Origin: Apostichopus japonicus
Taxonomy: Eukaryota; Echinodermata; Holothuroidea; Aspidochirotida; Stichopodidae
Assembly (NCBI RefSeq): GCF_037975245.1
Contig: NC_092577.1
Coordinates: forward strand, 23,462,398-23,526,397
Direction: 5' to 3'
DNA: 64,000 nt
A program made the position numbers and the translations under genes. Position 1 is the stretch's first letter, and each line of letters starts with the position of its first letter. Shown here piece after piece: positions 22,729 to 34,920 of the stretch. The notes under the pieces are model-generated. The model was not told the origin of the DNA, did no database searches, and saw nothing but the letters and a program-made list of their open reading frames with translations.

Positions 22729-23910
22729 ACTAAGTCATACTTTCTGCTGTATTTGGCTGATTTGTAACTTTCTGATTTTGTAGAATATGTTTTGGACAGC
22801 TTTGGCAAATCTTCTATCTTTGTGACGCAGTTCCCACTTACATATTGTGCTGTAATGTACCTTAACTTTGTTGTCACTTCTTGGCTGACCACAAAATAAT
22901 GTTGAAAACGCAAGTATTTCAGAAAGACTGTTTTGAAATAAGCCCGTAGGTCTATTTCCTTCACCTGGTGCTATGCAATAAGCAAGTTGGCTTAGTTCAT
23001 GAAATTCTGGTGCAAGCATATTATCTAATGTACCTGTAAGTTGCATGTCATAATTTTGAGCTTCTGTCCAATCATCATCTCAATCTGGATTGTCTGCATT
23101 GTTGTTTTGAATTGAAGGAGTTGCACCTACTGGTAAGTCAGCAATCTCATTTTTGTCAGATTGTTTTTCAAGAGGTGTCATGAATTCGTGCCAATCATCA
23201 TCCATCTGCTGTATCGTATCATTCCAATTCTGATAAATTGAGACTTTCATCTTTGTATAATTGACTGTTTGCAAGTAGCCATTTTGCAGCATCAATTACT
23301 TTATTGGACCTGACATATTCACTATGAACCGAGTGCTTATAAGAAAGTTTTCTCATAAACTTGACAGGAATAGTCATGCTTTCAATCAGCTTGCGTGGTA
23401 ATAGTCTACATGTACTTGACACATCAGCTGCAACATTTACCATATTTCCTTTCAGATTCAATTGTCATCCTCTAGGAAGTTCTTTAATTTGCATAAATGG
23501 TATAAGAAGAGGTACTAATTTCTCTTCAAGAGAATGCAATTGTAATTCTTTTGGAACTGTCACAAACTTCATGTTATTGTTAAGGCTTAACGGTTGTATG
23601 TTATCAGAATTAATATATTCCTTGCAGGTACTACAAATCCACAATTTGTTGTCGAGAGAAGGATGTGTAAAGCAATGCTGAAAGTAGATTTTCCTGTTTT
23701 CTGTACAAAGCTAGTGACACTTTCTTTATACCATAACTGTTGACAACAACAGCACACATATTCTCGACCTACTGAAATAGAGTTGAGAAAGCCTTCTTGC
23801 AATTGTTGAATTGATGAAGTGTTACAGCTGGTTCTCTTGTTGTATTTGGATTTCATTTCATTAGCTGCAAACTGTGGATCTGTTCTAGCTTGTGCTATTC
23901 GTTCTTGATT
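22729..23910 (-). pseudogene. Second Helentron: zinc-binding and pre-Rep region
   Basis: Pieces in several minus frames: YVCCCCQQLWYKESVTSF near 23750 (zinc-binding), NLKGNMVNVAADVSSTCRLL at about 23460-23400, SEYVRSNKVIDAAKWLLANS at about 23330-23260, YCIAPGEGNRPTGLFQ at about 22980-22930, then FSTLFCGQPRSDNKVKVHYS and WELRHKDRRFAKAVQNIFYK at about 22900-22780. The order matches the plus-strand copy at 11.6-12.5 kb. Frame jumps around 23460 and 23080 break the coding sequence. Confidence 0.65.
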
Positions 23911-24412
23911 CTTTTGTTTTTCTGGGACAGATGTCATTTTGGCGAATAATCCAGTTTTTGTCTTGTGTCTTTCATTCGTTTGATGTTTTTTCCTCTCATT
24001 TTGAGAGTACTCCTCATTTTGTCTTTTGTCTTTCACTCTTTTGATGTTTTTTTCCCCTCTCATTTTGAGAGTACTCCTCATTTTGTCTTGTGTCTTTCAT
24101 CCGTTTGATGTTTTTTTTTCCCTTTTCAGAGTACTCCTCATTTTGTCTTGTGTCTTTCATTCGTTTCCTGTTCTGTACTTTTTCATTTTGAGAGTACTCT
24201 GGTTGTTGTCTGATATCTTTCATTCGCTTGGTATTTCTTGTTCTTTCATTTTGAGTGTACACACAATCTGTCCTCTTGGTTTTCATTCTTTTTATATTCT
24301 TTTGAATTTGTTCTTGACAGTACATCTTGTATTGTCTTGTAGTTCTTTGGTAAATGTCTTTTTTCCTTTCTTGTTCTCTGTATGCACTGTTAGTTGCTCT
24401 AAGTTTTTGCAT
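23911..24412 (-). repeat. Helentron basic repeat region (KRMKDTRQNEEYSQNER-type)
   Basis: The minus strand encodes an iterated charged segment. Units of about 75-78 bases read KRMKDTRQNEEYSQNER with variants (KRMKDIRQQPEYSQNE, KRMKTKRTDCVYTQNER). At least five units lie between about 23990 and 24300. Similar Lys/Arg/Glu-rich repeats occur in the linker before the zinc-binding part of other Helitron proteins. Length differences between units cause the frame shift near 24060. Confidence 0.7.
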
Positions 24413-24572
24413 CGTTTAGTACTGTTGGAACAGCTACTACTGGGAGGTAATTTAGCGATGTTCCCTTTCTGTTTCTGTTCATCTTTAATTTGTTGCCACA
24501 AGTTTTGTATGTTCAGTTCTTCTTGTACACAATCTCTTGTTGTTTTTGGTTCTGCAGATTCAAGGTTCTGTA

Positions 24573-25337
24573 CTACAAGACAGAGATCAGTCCATACACA
24601 TCATCAAAGTGACTTGTTTTTGTGTTTTGTATGTAAATTGCACGTTTATTTGTATCTATTCTTTCTGAGAGACTACCACATGCTGTGAATCGTAGCCATT
24701 TCCATTCACTACCAGGTACAGCATATGTATAAATGTCAGTTTGTAAAAGTTTTGCGGCAGTCATTATTTCCACTTCAGTAGCACACACTGAATCATCTGA
24801 CATATGGGATGTTTTAATTTAATCCTGAACAGATTTACTAGTAGACGGTAGGTCACATCCCAGAAGAGATTGTACTATCAAGCGTCTTAGCATATCATGA
24901 TTATTTTCCGACTTTGTTATTATAAATGACAAAGATCTAAAGAAACAATTCCCATCACCTACTATTCTCCAAATATTACATGCTCTTGCAGTATTAGTGT
25001 ACAATATTAGACTGCAAATATTTGGGAAATTTGGATAAGAACTGGTATGAATTTGCTCGTTATTGTCTGTTTTTAACTGCTTTAATATAGCAATCTTTCC
25101 ATGACGCCATAAGTCATCTGGAGGGAAGAAAGTAAACGTGTCATGAGTGTGTATACGTTGCAAGTTAATATCAGTTATGTTTGATTGACCAACTGAATGT
25201 TGCTCTACTGCTTTTTCAGAGAGAGTTTTATTAGCATATGTTTCTGACTGGCATGTTTGGTTTGATGTTATATTTTGCTTTGATTCTCTTCTTGTCTTGT
25301 TTCGCTGTCTGTAACTTAATTTTTTTGTTCGTGGCAT
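24573..25337 (-). pseudogene. Second Helentron: OTU-type cysteine protease domain
   Basis: The 172-codon frame (25337-24819) starts MPRTKKLSYRQRNKTRRESK. Later it reads ACNIWRIVGDGNCFFRSLSF, which holds the catalytic Asp and Cys (DGNC) of the OTU family. After a short break at about 24815 the frame at 24803-24573 continues CATEVEIMTAAKLLQTDIYT and ends KTSHFDDVY, supplying the C-terminal His block. Together they make a full OTU fold interrupted by one stop. OTU proteases cleave ubiquitin chains and are a known optional domain of animal Helitrons. The plus-strand Helentron shows a different N-terminal protease region. Confidence 0.8.
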
Positions 25338-26008
25338 GACAGAATATTGTGGACAATCTCCTTTCCGACAACAGTTTCTGTGGGATAGTAATGCATATAG
25401 AGAGTGATTGACTGTAAATGCTGTTCTGGATTTTAGATATATATCACAAGCATTTGATCAGAATGTGTGTTAATTTTTTGGGAATTCTTTTCTTTGCAAT
25501 GCTTGGAATTGAAGTACTTTTTGTATCTCTGTGAAGTACTTGTTAATATTGTTAAGTTCTTTTTGTGTGCTTAAAATTGATTTATGTCAAAGTACTTGTT
25601 GAGTTGCCTAGAAATGATTTCAAGAAGTGATAAGGATGTTCTGAAAGTGGGTTTTAATTACTGTCAAGTAGTATGCGGTTTTCTATGAGATATATATGTT
25701 TGTTTCCTTTTATTTTTATGATTATTTGCACTATACTTCGTTGTGATTGTCAGTAATTTTGAGCAGTTTTCTGGGTTTTTATTTGGAGTATTTTCAGTGC
25801 TTTACATATGCTTTGTTAGTAATTTGTAGCGGTTCTTTGCTTATTAGTACTTTCGATATTTTTTAGCTCTTTTCAGTGCTTGTCAGCAATTTTTAGGCAT
25901 CAAGTTTGGATAATAGTTGGCCTGATAAACTGCTGGTTTGATTGACGAAGTAAACTGTATAGTTATCTTAACATAAAGTGATAGCTAACCAGAATGAAAA
26001 CATTTCAT
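25338..26008. other. No gene seen
   Basis: AT-rich, with repeated words such as GAAGTACTT, TTTTCAGTGCTT and TAGTAATTTGTAGCGG. Probably the non-coding 5' region of the second Helentron. Confidence 0.4.
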
Positions 26009-28530
26009 GGTTCCTTGCTGCTGTTCGTTAGTTCCATTCATAGGGAAATTTCTAATACAAGAACAGTAATTTATGCTCACAAACTTTTGTTGCCAAAGTA
26101 ATGCTAAGCCCTGATATCAATTGCAACACACATCAGTGTGTGAAGACTATCTACCATTATCATCATACCAAGTTTGACGAAATTCCGACTAGTAATAGTA
26201 GCCAAGTAATTGCAATTTGGAGTATTTCACGTTTGACCCCATGACCTCATTAACATTCATGATATCAGCACCAAAATCAACAGGATTAATCTACTTACTA
26301 TGGGCCACCCACTCACCAAGTATGGTAATGATTGGTCATTCCCTTGTTGAGTTATTGTGCATACAAACTTTTCATAACGAAATAATGCTAGGCCCCCCCC
26401 CCCCCTATAAACATGCATGATATCAATTGCAACACACAACAGTGTGTGGAGACTATCTACCAATATCATCATACCAAGTTTGACGAAACTCCAATAAATA
26501 GTAGCCAAGTTATTGCAACTTGGGAGTTTTTCACGTTTGACCCGTGACCTCATTAATATTTTTTAACTTTGACCTCGTATAACTTCGCACACGAAGGTCA
26601 CACGGGGGTCAACCTATTGACATTTATGATCAGAAGGTACCTTTGACATCTGAAAATTGCATCGAAACTGTAAAAATCCCCAAAACACGAAAAGGTCACC
26701 AGAGGTCAAATTGAGGTCAAGGGTCACCCAGATGCGGGTCAACAACTGGATTACATTGAAGCAAGTCCAAACATTAACGGACAGTTCGTTCTCAAGTTAT
26801 CACAAAAATACTAGTTTTTTATCATTAATTGACCTTTGGTGACCTCGGATCACATGACCGTTAAGTTTGAAAATATTCCCCTATACCATTTGCAACTTGC
26901 CCCAAAATATCAACCGTGTCACACCTTGGAACTGAGAGTTATTGCATTAAATGTCTGAAAATTAACTTTGACCTCGTATAACTCCGCACACGAAGGTCAC
27001 ACGGGGGTCAACCCGTTGACATTTTTGATCAGAAGGTACCTTTGACATCTGAAAATAGCATCGAAACTGTAAAAATCCTCAAAACATGAAAAGGTCACCA
27101 GAGGTCAAATTGAGGTCAAGGGTCACCCAGATGCGGGTCGACAATTGGATTAAATTGAAGCAACTCCCAACTCTAACGGACAATTCGTTCTCAAGTTATC
27201 GCGAAAATACTAGTTTTTTATCATTAATTGACCTTTGGTGACCTCGGATCACATGACCGTTAAGTTTGAAAATATTCCCCTATACTATTTGCAACTTGTC
27301 CCAAAATATCAACTGTGTCACACCTTGGAACTGGGAATTATTGCACTAAATGTCTGAAAATTAACTTTGACCTCATATAACTTCACACACAAAGGTCACC
27401 TGGGGTAAACCTATTGACATTTTTGATTGGTGAGACGTGAATATAGCATCAAAACTGTAAAATTTCAAACATTTTTTTCTTTGTCCATTTTCTCACCCAA
27501 AATACTAGTTTTTTAACATTAATTGACCTTTGATGACCTCGGATCACATGACCGTTAGGTTTGAAAATATTCCTCTATACCATTTGCAACTTGTCCCAAA
27601 ATATCAACCTTGTTACACCTTGGCACTGGGAGTTATTGCATTAAATGTCTGAAAATTAACTTTAACCTTGTATAACTTTACACACAAAGGTCACCCGGGT
27701 GTCAACCCATTGACATTTTTGTTCGGAAGGTACCTTTGATATCCAAATCTAGCATCAAAACCAAACATTTTCTTTTTCGCCCGTTTTCTCCCAAACTAAG
27801 CACATTTTTTCTAATGTGACCTTTGACCTTTTGACCTTGGTTTCAAATGTAATTTGATCTGCTGATTCCAAAAACCAACACGACAAGTCTGTACAGCCAT
27901 CCTAACTCCGACCGAAAACTTTGACCCCATATAAGTTCGCACACAAAGGTCACACAGGGGTCAACCTATCGATATTTATGATCGGAAGGTACCTTTGACA
28001 TCTGAAAATAGCATCGAAACTGTAAAAATCCCCAAAACATGAAAAGGTCACCAGAGGTCAAATTGAGGTCAAGGGTCACCCTGATGTGGGTCGACAATTG
28101 AATTACACTGAAGCAACTCCCAACCCTAACGGACAATTCGTTCTCAAGTTATCGCAAAAATACTAGTTTTTTAACATTAATTGACCTTTGGTGACCTCAG
28201 ATCACAAGACCGTTAAGTTTCAAAATGTTCCCCTAACCAGTTCACAACTTGTCCCAAAATATCAACCTTGTCGCACATTGGCACTGGGAGTTATTGCAGT
28301 TTTAGTATTTTGGGTTTTTGGACCATAACTGACCTTTGGTGACCTTTGTGGGCACCAAAAACAATAGGGTTCATCTACTCACTATGGGCCACCCACCCAC
28401 CAAGTTTGATCATGATCAGTCAATCCCTTGTTGAGTTATCGTGCATACAAGCTAAAGCGTCACACACACACATACATACACACACACGCCAACCTGAATA
28501 CATAGGTTCCTTTGCTTTTAGCAAGGAACC
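26009..28530 (-). repeat. Half-site-rich dispersed repeat with GGTTCCTTGC ends, copy 2
   Basis: Inverted relative to copy 1. The right end (28504-28530) carries the same hairpin and CA-rich microsatellite, reading AGGTTCCTTTGC then TTTTAGCAAGGAACC. The left end begins GGTTCCTTGCTG at 26009. The interior consists of at least four diverged tandem modules of roughly 300-400 bp. Each module combines TGACCTTTGGTGACCT (26830, 27229, 28182), GAGGTCAAGGGTCACCC (26713, 27113, 28066) and ACTTTGACCTCGTATAAC-type words. No coding potential. Confidence 0.8.
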
Positions 28531-28733
28531 AATAATTATCAACTTTAAACCAGTACTGTAAGCCCTGGGATGGCTTTATAGTTATCAAACTTTGAACCAG
28601 TACTCTAAGCCCTGGGATGGGTTATAATATCAACTTTGCACCAGAACTGTAAGCCCTGGGATGGCTTAATAAATATCAACTTTGAACCAGTATAGTAAGC
28701 CCTGAGATGGCTTAATAAATATCAACAGTAGTG
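28531..28733. repeat. Tandem repeat, about 48 bp unit, four copies
   Basis: Units with the core CAACTTTGAACCAGTACTGT and AAGCCCTGGGATGGCTTAAT recur four times from about 28536 to 28729 with 5-10 percent differences and unit lengths of 44-50. Confidence 0.75.
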
Positions 28734-29182
28734 TTGGATCGGAGTGAACGATATCGTTGCGAATCAAGGTATTATATCTTTATTCCGTTGACGTTTGTTA
28801 ACGTTTTCCTTAATGTTTTGCAATTGCCGAGATTCAGTGTCAAATAAACAAGAGAATTGACGAGGTGCTGTTTACAAAAGTTTACTGTCGCCTAGTTAGA
28901 TTTGATAACTGGCATTTAACAAGCTGCCCTATCCAGAACACTACATATTGAATGAATCTGGAGTCTCCAGGAAATAATTGTTTCCAGATTTCACAGTTAA
29001 ATGCCAGTTAGAAAATGTAACTAGGCGACAGTAAATTTTTGTAAACAGCACCTCGTCAATTCTCTTGTTTATTTGACACTGAATCTCGACAATTGCAAAT
29101 TGCAACAACACAAGGAAAACGTTAACAACGGAATAAAGATGTAATACCTTGATTCGCAACGATGTCGTTCACTCCGATCCAA
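28734..29182. mobile_element. Foldback element, about 200 bp inverted arms
   Basis: The left arm begins TTGGATCGGAGTGAACGA (28734). The right arm ends with its complement at 29182. The arms remain complementary over nearly 200 bp with small indels, sharing GACGAGGTGCTGTTTACAAA, TACTGTCGCCTAGTTA and AACTGGCATTTAAC. A loop of about 50 bp contains GAATGAATCTGGAGTCTCC. No ORF. No clear target duplication. Confidence 0.8.
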
Positions 29183-29240
29183 TAAGCAACGTTGTATGTA
29201 TTATGTTGGGTACGGTGCATAGGCGCAATGCTTGTATATA

Positions 29241-29514
29241 CAACGTTGTGCTTTTTACGTGACCCGCCCTGCGGGATACAAAACGTCACGGCCAAACGGC
29301 ACTACCGAACCATCCCATTCTGACAAACGGAACTCAGGTCAAGCGAGCCAAAAAAACATACGCCCGCCTACCTGCAGAGACAAAACGCCCACCCCCACTC
29401 AAATATTCCAAAAAATACAAAAGGACGACCCGCACGCAGCGAAACGAAAAACCCCTCCCCAGCGTCCAAAAAAGGCAGCCCCAGATAAACGGCGAAAATC
29501 GCCTTCAACGTTGT
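29241..29514 (-). mobile_element. Short LINE 3' fragment with target duplication (copy 3)
   Basis: A roughly 256 bp piece of the Tx1-like LINE 3' end (GTGCTTTTTACG onward, matching 55.12-55.39 kb) is bounded by CAACGTTGT at 29241-29249 and again at 29506-29514. This is an extreme 5' truncation. It retains only the last few codons and the 3' untranslated region, and has a small internal deletion compared with copy 2. A further CAACGTTGTAT at about 29189 belongs to the flank. Confidence 0.8.
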
Positions 29515-30254
29515 ATGAAGTTACCGACAAAGATAAATAATAGCACTTTTTTCATATTTTACACATGCCCATAGTTATAGTAGTGTTCATGCAATGTTTC
29601 GATCGATCCAGATAGAGTGAAAGAATGGTTTTGAATGCTGCAGTCCTGAAATGCTGATATTAATATTATCTAATTCTGAACTCAGTGTCAAGTAGAACCA
29701 AATGTCACATTAGAATAGTATAATTTAGTTAATAGTATAATTTAGTTATATTTATGACAGAAGTAAATCTGTGAGCTGCCTATTTTAGAAAGTCAAGTAA
29801 CTTTAACTTTAGTCAATCCTGGTTGTTATTGTTGGAAAGTAGTATCCAGGGATGTAGGACAATTTACATAAACCCTAATCCCTCTATTCACTACAAAAGT
29901 ACAAGGTAACATAATTGAGTATGTATACAAAAGAAACATCACCAGGTCAGGGCATAGTTAATATATAATACAAAGGTACAGGGTAGCATAGCTAGTGCAC
30001 ACAAAAGAAACCTACCAGGGCAGGACATAGTCAAGATGACAATGTATTGAACTGCCAAGTTATACTAATTGATGCACTAGTAATTATGTGTGACATCACA
30101 TTCAGCCAGTTCAGTGAGTGTTGGATAAGATTTTTATTCACTCTCCAAAATACCATCATCGGATTGAGTCCTATATCTCTTAGCTGAAAAAGACGGAACT
30201 ACAGTAGTGTGATTTTCATATCATGTGGCACAGGATCCTATATATAGGATACCT
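29515..30254. other. No gene seen
   Basis: AT-rich non-coding sequence. A diverged direct repeat (TACAAGGTAACATAATTGAG... and TACAGGGTAGCATAGCTAGT, each followed by ACAAAAGAAAC) lies around 29900-30015. Confidence 0.4.
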
Positions 30255-31143
30255 GTATTGAACAGGCGCGGCGGAACGGGAAAATTATTGGGGGGGGGCT
30301 AATGTGTGGAGACCATCTAAGCGGAGCGCCACCATCGGTTGGCGCGGAGCGTACAAGAAAATTTTGGGTTTTTCAAACCCCCCAGATGGCCGGAAACGGC
30401 ACTTCCCGAGTGTTTTATGCTGCGAATACCTAGCCTAAAAATATGGGTCTCAAGCCTGCAATTTCTCAGATTGCACGTAAATATCTGTGAAAACATTGTT
30501 ATGTGTATATTCGATGGTGTTTTAAGAGAGTAGCTATTACTCGTATAGTGTACTCGCAAAGACGTTTTTGAGTGTAGTAAATTACTACTTGCAATTAAAT
30601 GCAATATTTTAATAAATGTCATAAAAAAAAACTGAAAGCATTTCTTAATGTCAACAAATGGGTAATTCCAAAACCATGTGCAGTTGCCAACAAATCTATG
30701 AACCAAGCACTGTCACGAATGCATGTACCCTATACAATACAGGTGAAATGCTAATATTGTGCTTTTGTTCGTTTAATCCTTGATTGCGTTTAAACAGAGC
30801 CATGTTCCACGACTTGCGTGTACTCGTAGTGTAAACGCAAATTGTGTAGCGTTTAGCTTATTACACTCTTATTTACACTAATATTCGATGAGGCATGATA
30901 CAGACAATCGGTTATCATATCAGCTGCAATGCTCCGCACCTACCTCCCCCCCCATGTTCGCCCTGCTCCCAACCACTCCCATCCTACCCCTTTTGTGATT
31001 CCTTACCCAGACCACCATCCCACTATCCCATTGTTTTTTACCCTCGTATCGACTGCAATTCTTTTAGAACAGAGATTAGATTTCCTCAATGTAGAAGGTA
31101 CCAAAAAGTCCAAAATACCAAATAATCATCATCTAGTCATCCA

Positions 31144-32978
31144 TTAGACTTTAACGTTTCCGAAGTAGCACTCTCGTCGATCAACGTCGTTGATGAATTT
31201 TCTCGCAATGATTCTTTCGTCCAGTTGTTGCGCGATCTTTTTGTGTACATGCAGGATTGTAAGGTCATTAAGTCGCTGTTGGGTCATCGTTGATCGCATG
31301 TATGTTTTGAGACGTCGAAGAGAGGAGAACGACCGTTCTGCTGTACATAATGTCAGGGGAACGGTCAAGTACAACATTAACAGTTTTGCTAATTCACTGA
31401 ATAGCTGCATTCCGCCTGGGATGCCCGTGAAAAAGCTGCGAATAGTTGTCATTGAAGAAACTCTCTTCATGTTCTCACCAGTGGCGGCGTTGTACGCCTC
31501 TTTAGCAGCTCCGAATAATTTGATTTCGGACGCGAGCCTTGAAGTGTCCAGATCCTTCTTGAATGCATCCTGGACTGCTTGAAGAATATCCTCTCTCACC
31601 ACTTGACCATTTGCTGCCGTCATCATTAGCTCTTCGGTCTTCATGAGCTTAGACAGGGTTTCGGCGTTCAAGCGCTCATCAAGGGCCATCATACAGCAGT
31701 CCAGAACCTGATATACTTGGTAACGGTAGTACTCTTGTGCCGTATTCCAACGAGTAGGTTCAGTGTCACCATCTATTCGCCTTGGTGGACGCCTCCGCCT
31801 TGGCATGCTTGGTGGTGAACAGTTGAACTTCTCCGATTCTGTGACACATCTCTCGAACAGATTGTCGAAAGCTTCTTCGCTACGTAGATTCTGAAGGTAC
31901 CGCTTGTAGATGGATACTGCTGTTATAGCAGTCTGGAAGTCGATGGCACTTGATTGCAATGTGGACGAAACCTGTTCCCCTGCACAGAAGACTTCCTTGG
32001 CAACACTGAAACCAAAATACATCTCGAAATTTAGGAGCTTGGCCAGGAGTCCTTCCGCTTTTGCCCGGACCTCCCCCCGCTCGTTCTCGGCTACGTCCTC
32101 AAGAGTCCTGAAGAGAACTTCATAATTCTTCAAAACAGCTGTGTATGCCCGTGTACGGACGGTAAACCGAGTTGGGCATAAAGGGCGAAGCTGCTTGGCA
32201 CCATCAGATGGCGAAAGTTCCGACTTGAGGGTCTTGAACGACACCAGCCGTTTGGGCGCCAAATTGATAAAGTTGTATAGATCCTTCACCAATTCCTGTG
32301 CATCATGCACATGCTGAACATTCTTGCATACGTCTTGGAGAACCAGATTAAGGCGATGCGCATAGCAGTGGATAAAGACGGCAGCGTCATCTGTCACATC
32401 GTTCAATCGCTTGGCGACACCTGAAATAGATCCCGACATGTTCGATGCTCCGTCGTAAGCCTGCCCTCTCAGCTTCTTCACATCGAGCGACATCCTTGTC
32501 ATGACGTCGGATAGAATGTTAAAAATACTTTCACTGGTGGTATCCACTAAACTGTGAAAGCCAAGGAAGTCCTCATTGACATTAAAGTCGCCGTCAATGT
32601 GCCTTACGCAGAAAGACATCTGCTCAATGCCACTTATGTCCCGAGTCTCATCAGCAATAATGGCAAAGAATCTGGACTGACGGATTTCTGCGAGCAGCTG
32701 AACTGTGACTTCTCTCGCCATCAGCGAAACCAGTTCGTTTATTATGTCGTGGGACATGTAGCACTTATTCTGCAGCCATTTGGTTAGATCGGGGCAGTCA
32801 GATGTCCGCAGTAGAAGCAGTTGATATACGTTTCCTTCCTCATCGCGATGTCCCCGAAGCGAAATCCCTTGTCGGCAGAGGAGATTCAAGGATGTAATAA
32901 CTTTCAGAAGATTCTGATAGTGCTGCTCGACCTCCAATGCGTGATGATGATCCATCAAGGCCGCAAGAGACTTTTGCT
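31144..32978 (-). pseudogene. hAT transposase (ZMYM1-like), C-terminal portion
   Basis: The uninterrupted frame begins upstream of the first Met at 32958, within the insertion edge, and runs to a stop at 31144. It contains the RNase H-like catalytic fold: RFFAIIADETRDISGIEQMS with the first Asp, LRGQAYDGASNMSG with the second acidic block, VFIHCYAHRLNLVLQ, a long helical insertion, and the C-terminal hAT dimerisation region VPLTLCTAERSFSSLRRLKT with the catalytic Glu. Upstream RQGISLRGHRDEEGNV is typical of DUF4371 proteins. All expected blocks are present, so this half looks young. It is cut off from its DNA-binding zinc finger by the 4.8 kb insertion, so it is classed as disrupted. Confidence 0.9.
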
Positions 32979-33414
32979 TTAAAGCAGCATTTTGCGTTTG
33001 TCCAGAATTTTTCCGTGTCTATCGAGTTCTTATCATAATACGATCACAAAAGACAAAACTAAGACTTTCTCATACTTTTTTCCCCACATCGAACGTTAAT
33101 TAGCAAGTAATTAAGGATATTATATGTTTCTGAGAATTGTGTCTCCCTGACACAATCGACATTAGTATTTATCACATGCAGCTCTACAAACCGCCTATTC
33201 AAATTCAACCAATCAGTGAAGAGATGTTTATGTATGACTTGGAGCTTAAAATACACTCAGTCATTGGCATGGTAATCCCTCAGCGTCTTTACCGTGAGTA
33301 AAGTGTACACGCACGTAAGCCTACTGTACGTAGTAGCACAGTATTTAGTGTCGTATAATTGCTACATGTACACAATACTATAACCTGGTGACGAAATGAC
33401 AAAAGAATAAAACA

Positions 33415-33558
33415 ATGGAGAAGCGCTCAAAAGGGAAATATAAATTTTTGAAGAACCTAACTTCACCTGAAAAGAGAAAATGGCGGAAAGCCCAGAAGAA
33501 AAAGTACCACGACACCGTGTCCCTCTCGGGAATCAATGGGAAAGATGGAGCGAAGTGA
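33415..33558 (+). CDS. Short lysine-rich ORF in the TTAA element
   Basis: 47 codons starting at ATG 33415: MEKRSKGKYKFLKNLTSPEK then RKWRKAQKKKYHDTV, ending at TGA 33556-33558. A possible splice donor CAA|GTAAGC lies 50 bases downstream (about 33609), which hints at a first exon with a frame shift. I do not recognise it. It could be the start of a lost transposase or host-like sequence. Confidence 0.3.
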   Translation: MEKRSKGKYKFLKNLTSPEKRKWRKAQKKKYHDTVSLSGINGKDGAK

Positions 33559-34014
33559 AGAGGAATTTACATCTGAAGAGTGATTCAGAAGTCGCTCGAC
33601 CCCTACTCGACAAGTAAGCAAAGGATAGAATTGTTCGTTACATTTTTTGTTTACATGATTTAACGTTACTTCTCATTATCCGTGAGGGAAACTGAGACCA
33701 AACCTCTGCCTCCACTATAATTACTACAGTATCAGTATAGGGGCCTATACTAAGTCTATAGTACTACTAGTACTAGAAGTATAGTGTACTTAGCCTATTT
33801 ACTAGCACAACCAAGGCCAGTTAGGCTAAACGCTCTTAGTACTTTTCTTACTCTTTCTTCAGTCATAGTCTTATCAAATTGCAACAAGTTTTTGTTCTTG
33901 ATACAGTGCTAACTAACGTTCACGCCGACGCATAGATACTTTACAAGGCATGCATGGGCTATTATGGCAGTGATTTCGTATGCAGTAGCCGAAATCACGA
34001 GGCCTACGTTCTGG

Positions 34015-34415
34015 CGGTTCCCGTTAGTTTCATGCCCTAAACAATGTTTGTTTCCTCCCCTAAAAACGTTTCTTACCTCTGTACCTCCTCAATCATGGAG
34101 AGGAAATTATCGTTTTTCCAGGGAGGAAGCTGATAAAAGCATATTGGCTAGGCTATGTGGAAAGAATAAATTTAGTAGGCCTAGGGCCTAAGTGGAATAA
34201 CTGTAGGAATTTCATTTCATTTCTACAAGTATCTCTTCCCATATAGCTGAGCCAATTTGCCTCCCTTGAAAAATGTTTCTTTGATTAAAATCGTTATTTT
34301 CTCTCTTATATCAAAAATTACAGTTACTTCAGTACCTAACTCTTTCTACGTAGCCTAGCCAAATGTCTTCTTGCTTGAATTCCTCCCCTGAGAAACAGTA
34401 CTTTCCTCCCTGAGT
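34015..34415. repeat. MITE-like repeat in TTAA element, copy A
   Basis: Begins near CCGTTAGTTTCATGCCC and contains GTTTCCTCCCCTAAAAACG, an inverted GGAGAGGAAATTATCGTTTT, ACAGTTACTTCAGT, CGTAGCCTAGCC and CTCCCCTGAGAAACAGTACT. The same words occur in the same order in copy B at 36.9 kb. Confidence 0.55.
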
Positions 34416-34652
34416 GATAGTTTTTGTGATTCTACTTTCAGGTTTACAAGAAATTTCTCAAAGTCTGCAGGCAGATAGACCTGTGTTCCTGTTATGGAAA
34501 AGAATAGTTACAAGTACATTCCGCAACTGATGAAGGACATATCTAGACGGAGGATTGATGATGACAATTCTCAACTAGGACAAGTTGTTCTTGCCGAGGA
34601 CGACCCAAGGCACATCTCTGGTACAATTCGCCCGAGCCAACCTCCATCAGTT

Positions 34653-34920
34653 TTACAGCTTCTTGCAAGCCATCATAGCAGGATGGGACCAAGTTCTACT
34701 GTTGTAATGAGTCAACTCTATAAGTCTTCCTTGCATCGGCAAGTGATATCATTTTTTTTGGGGGTGGGGGGGGGGTGGGATGGAGTTGTTGCACAGCTTG
34801 TTGCAAGCCATCAGAGCAGGATGGGGCCTACTGTAGTTCTACTTTGTAATAAGTCAAATCTATTAATCTTCCTCGCTTCAGCAAGTAATATTATTTAGGG
34901 GTGGGGGGGGGGGGGAGGTT
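34653..34920 (+). repeat. Tandem duplication, about 134 bp unit, two copies
   Basis: CTTCTTGCAAGCCATCATAG and CTTGTTGCAAGCCATCAGAG begin matching blocks 134 bases apart. Both blocks continue with GCAGGATGGG, TTCTACT and AAGTGATAT/AAGTAATAT, and end in a G-rich run (GGGGTGGGGGGGGG). The preceding open frame starting at 34494 (MEKNSYKYIPQLMKDISRRR) runs into the repeat. I could not assign it a function. Confidence 0.6.
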
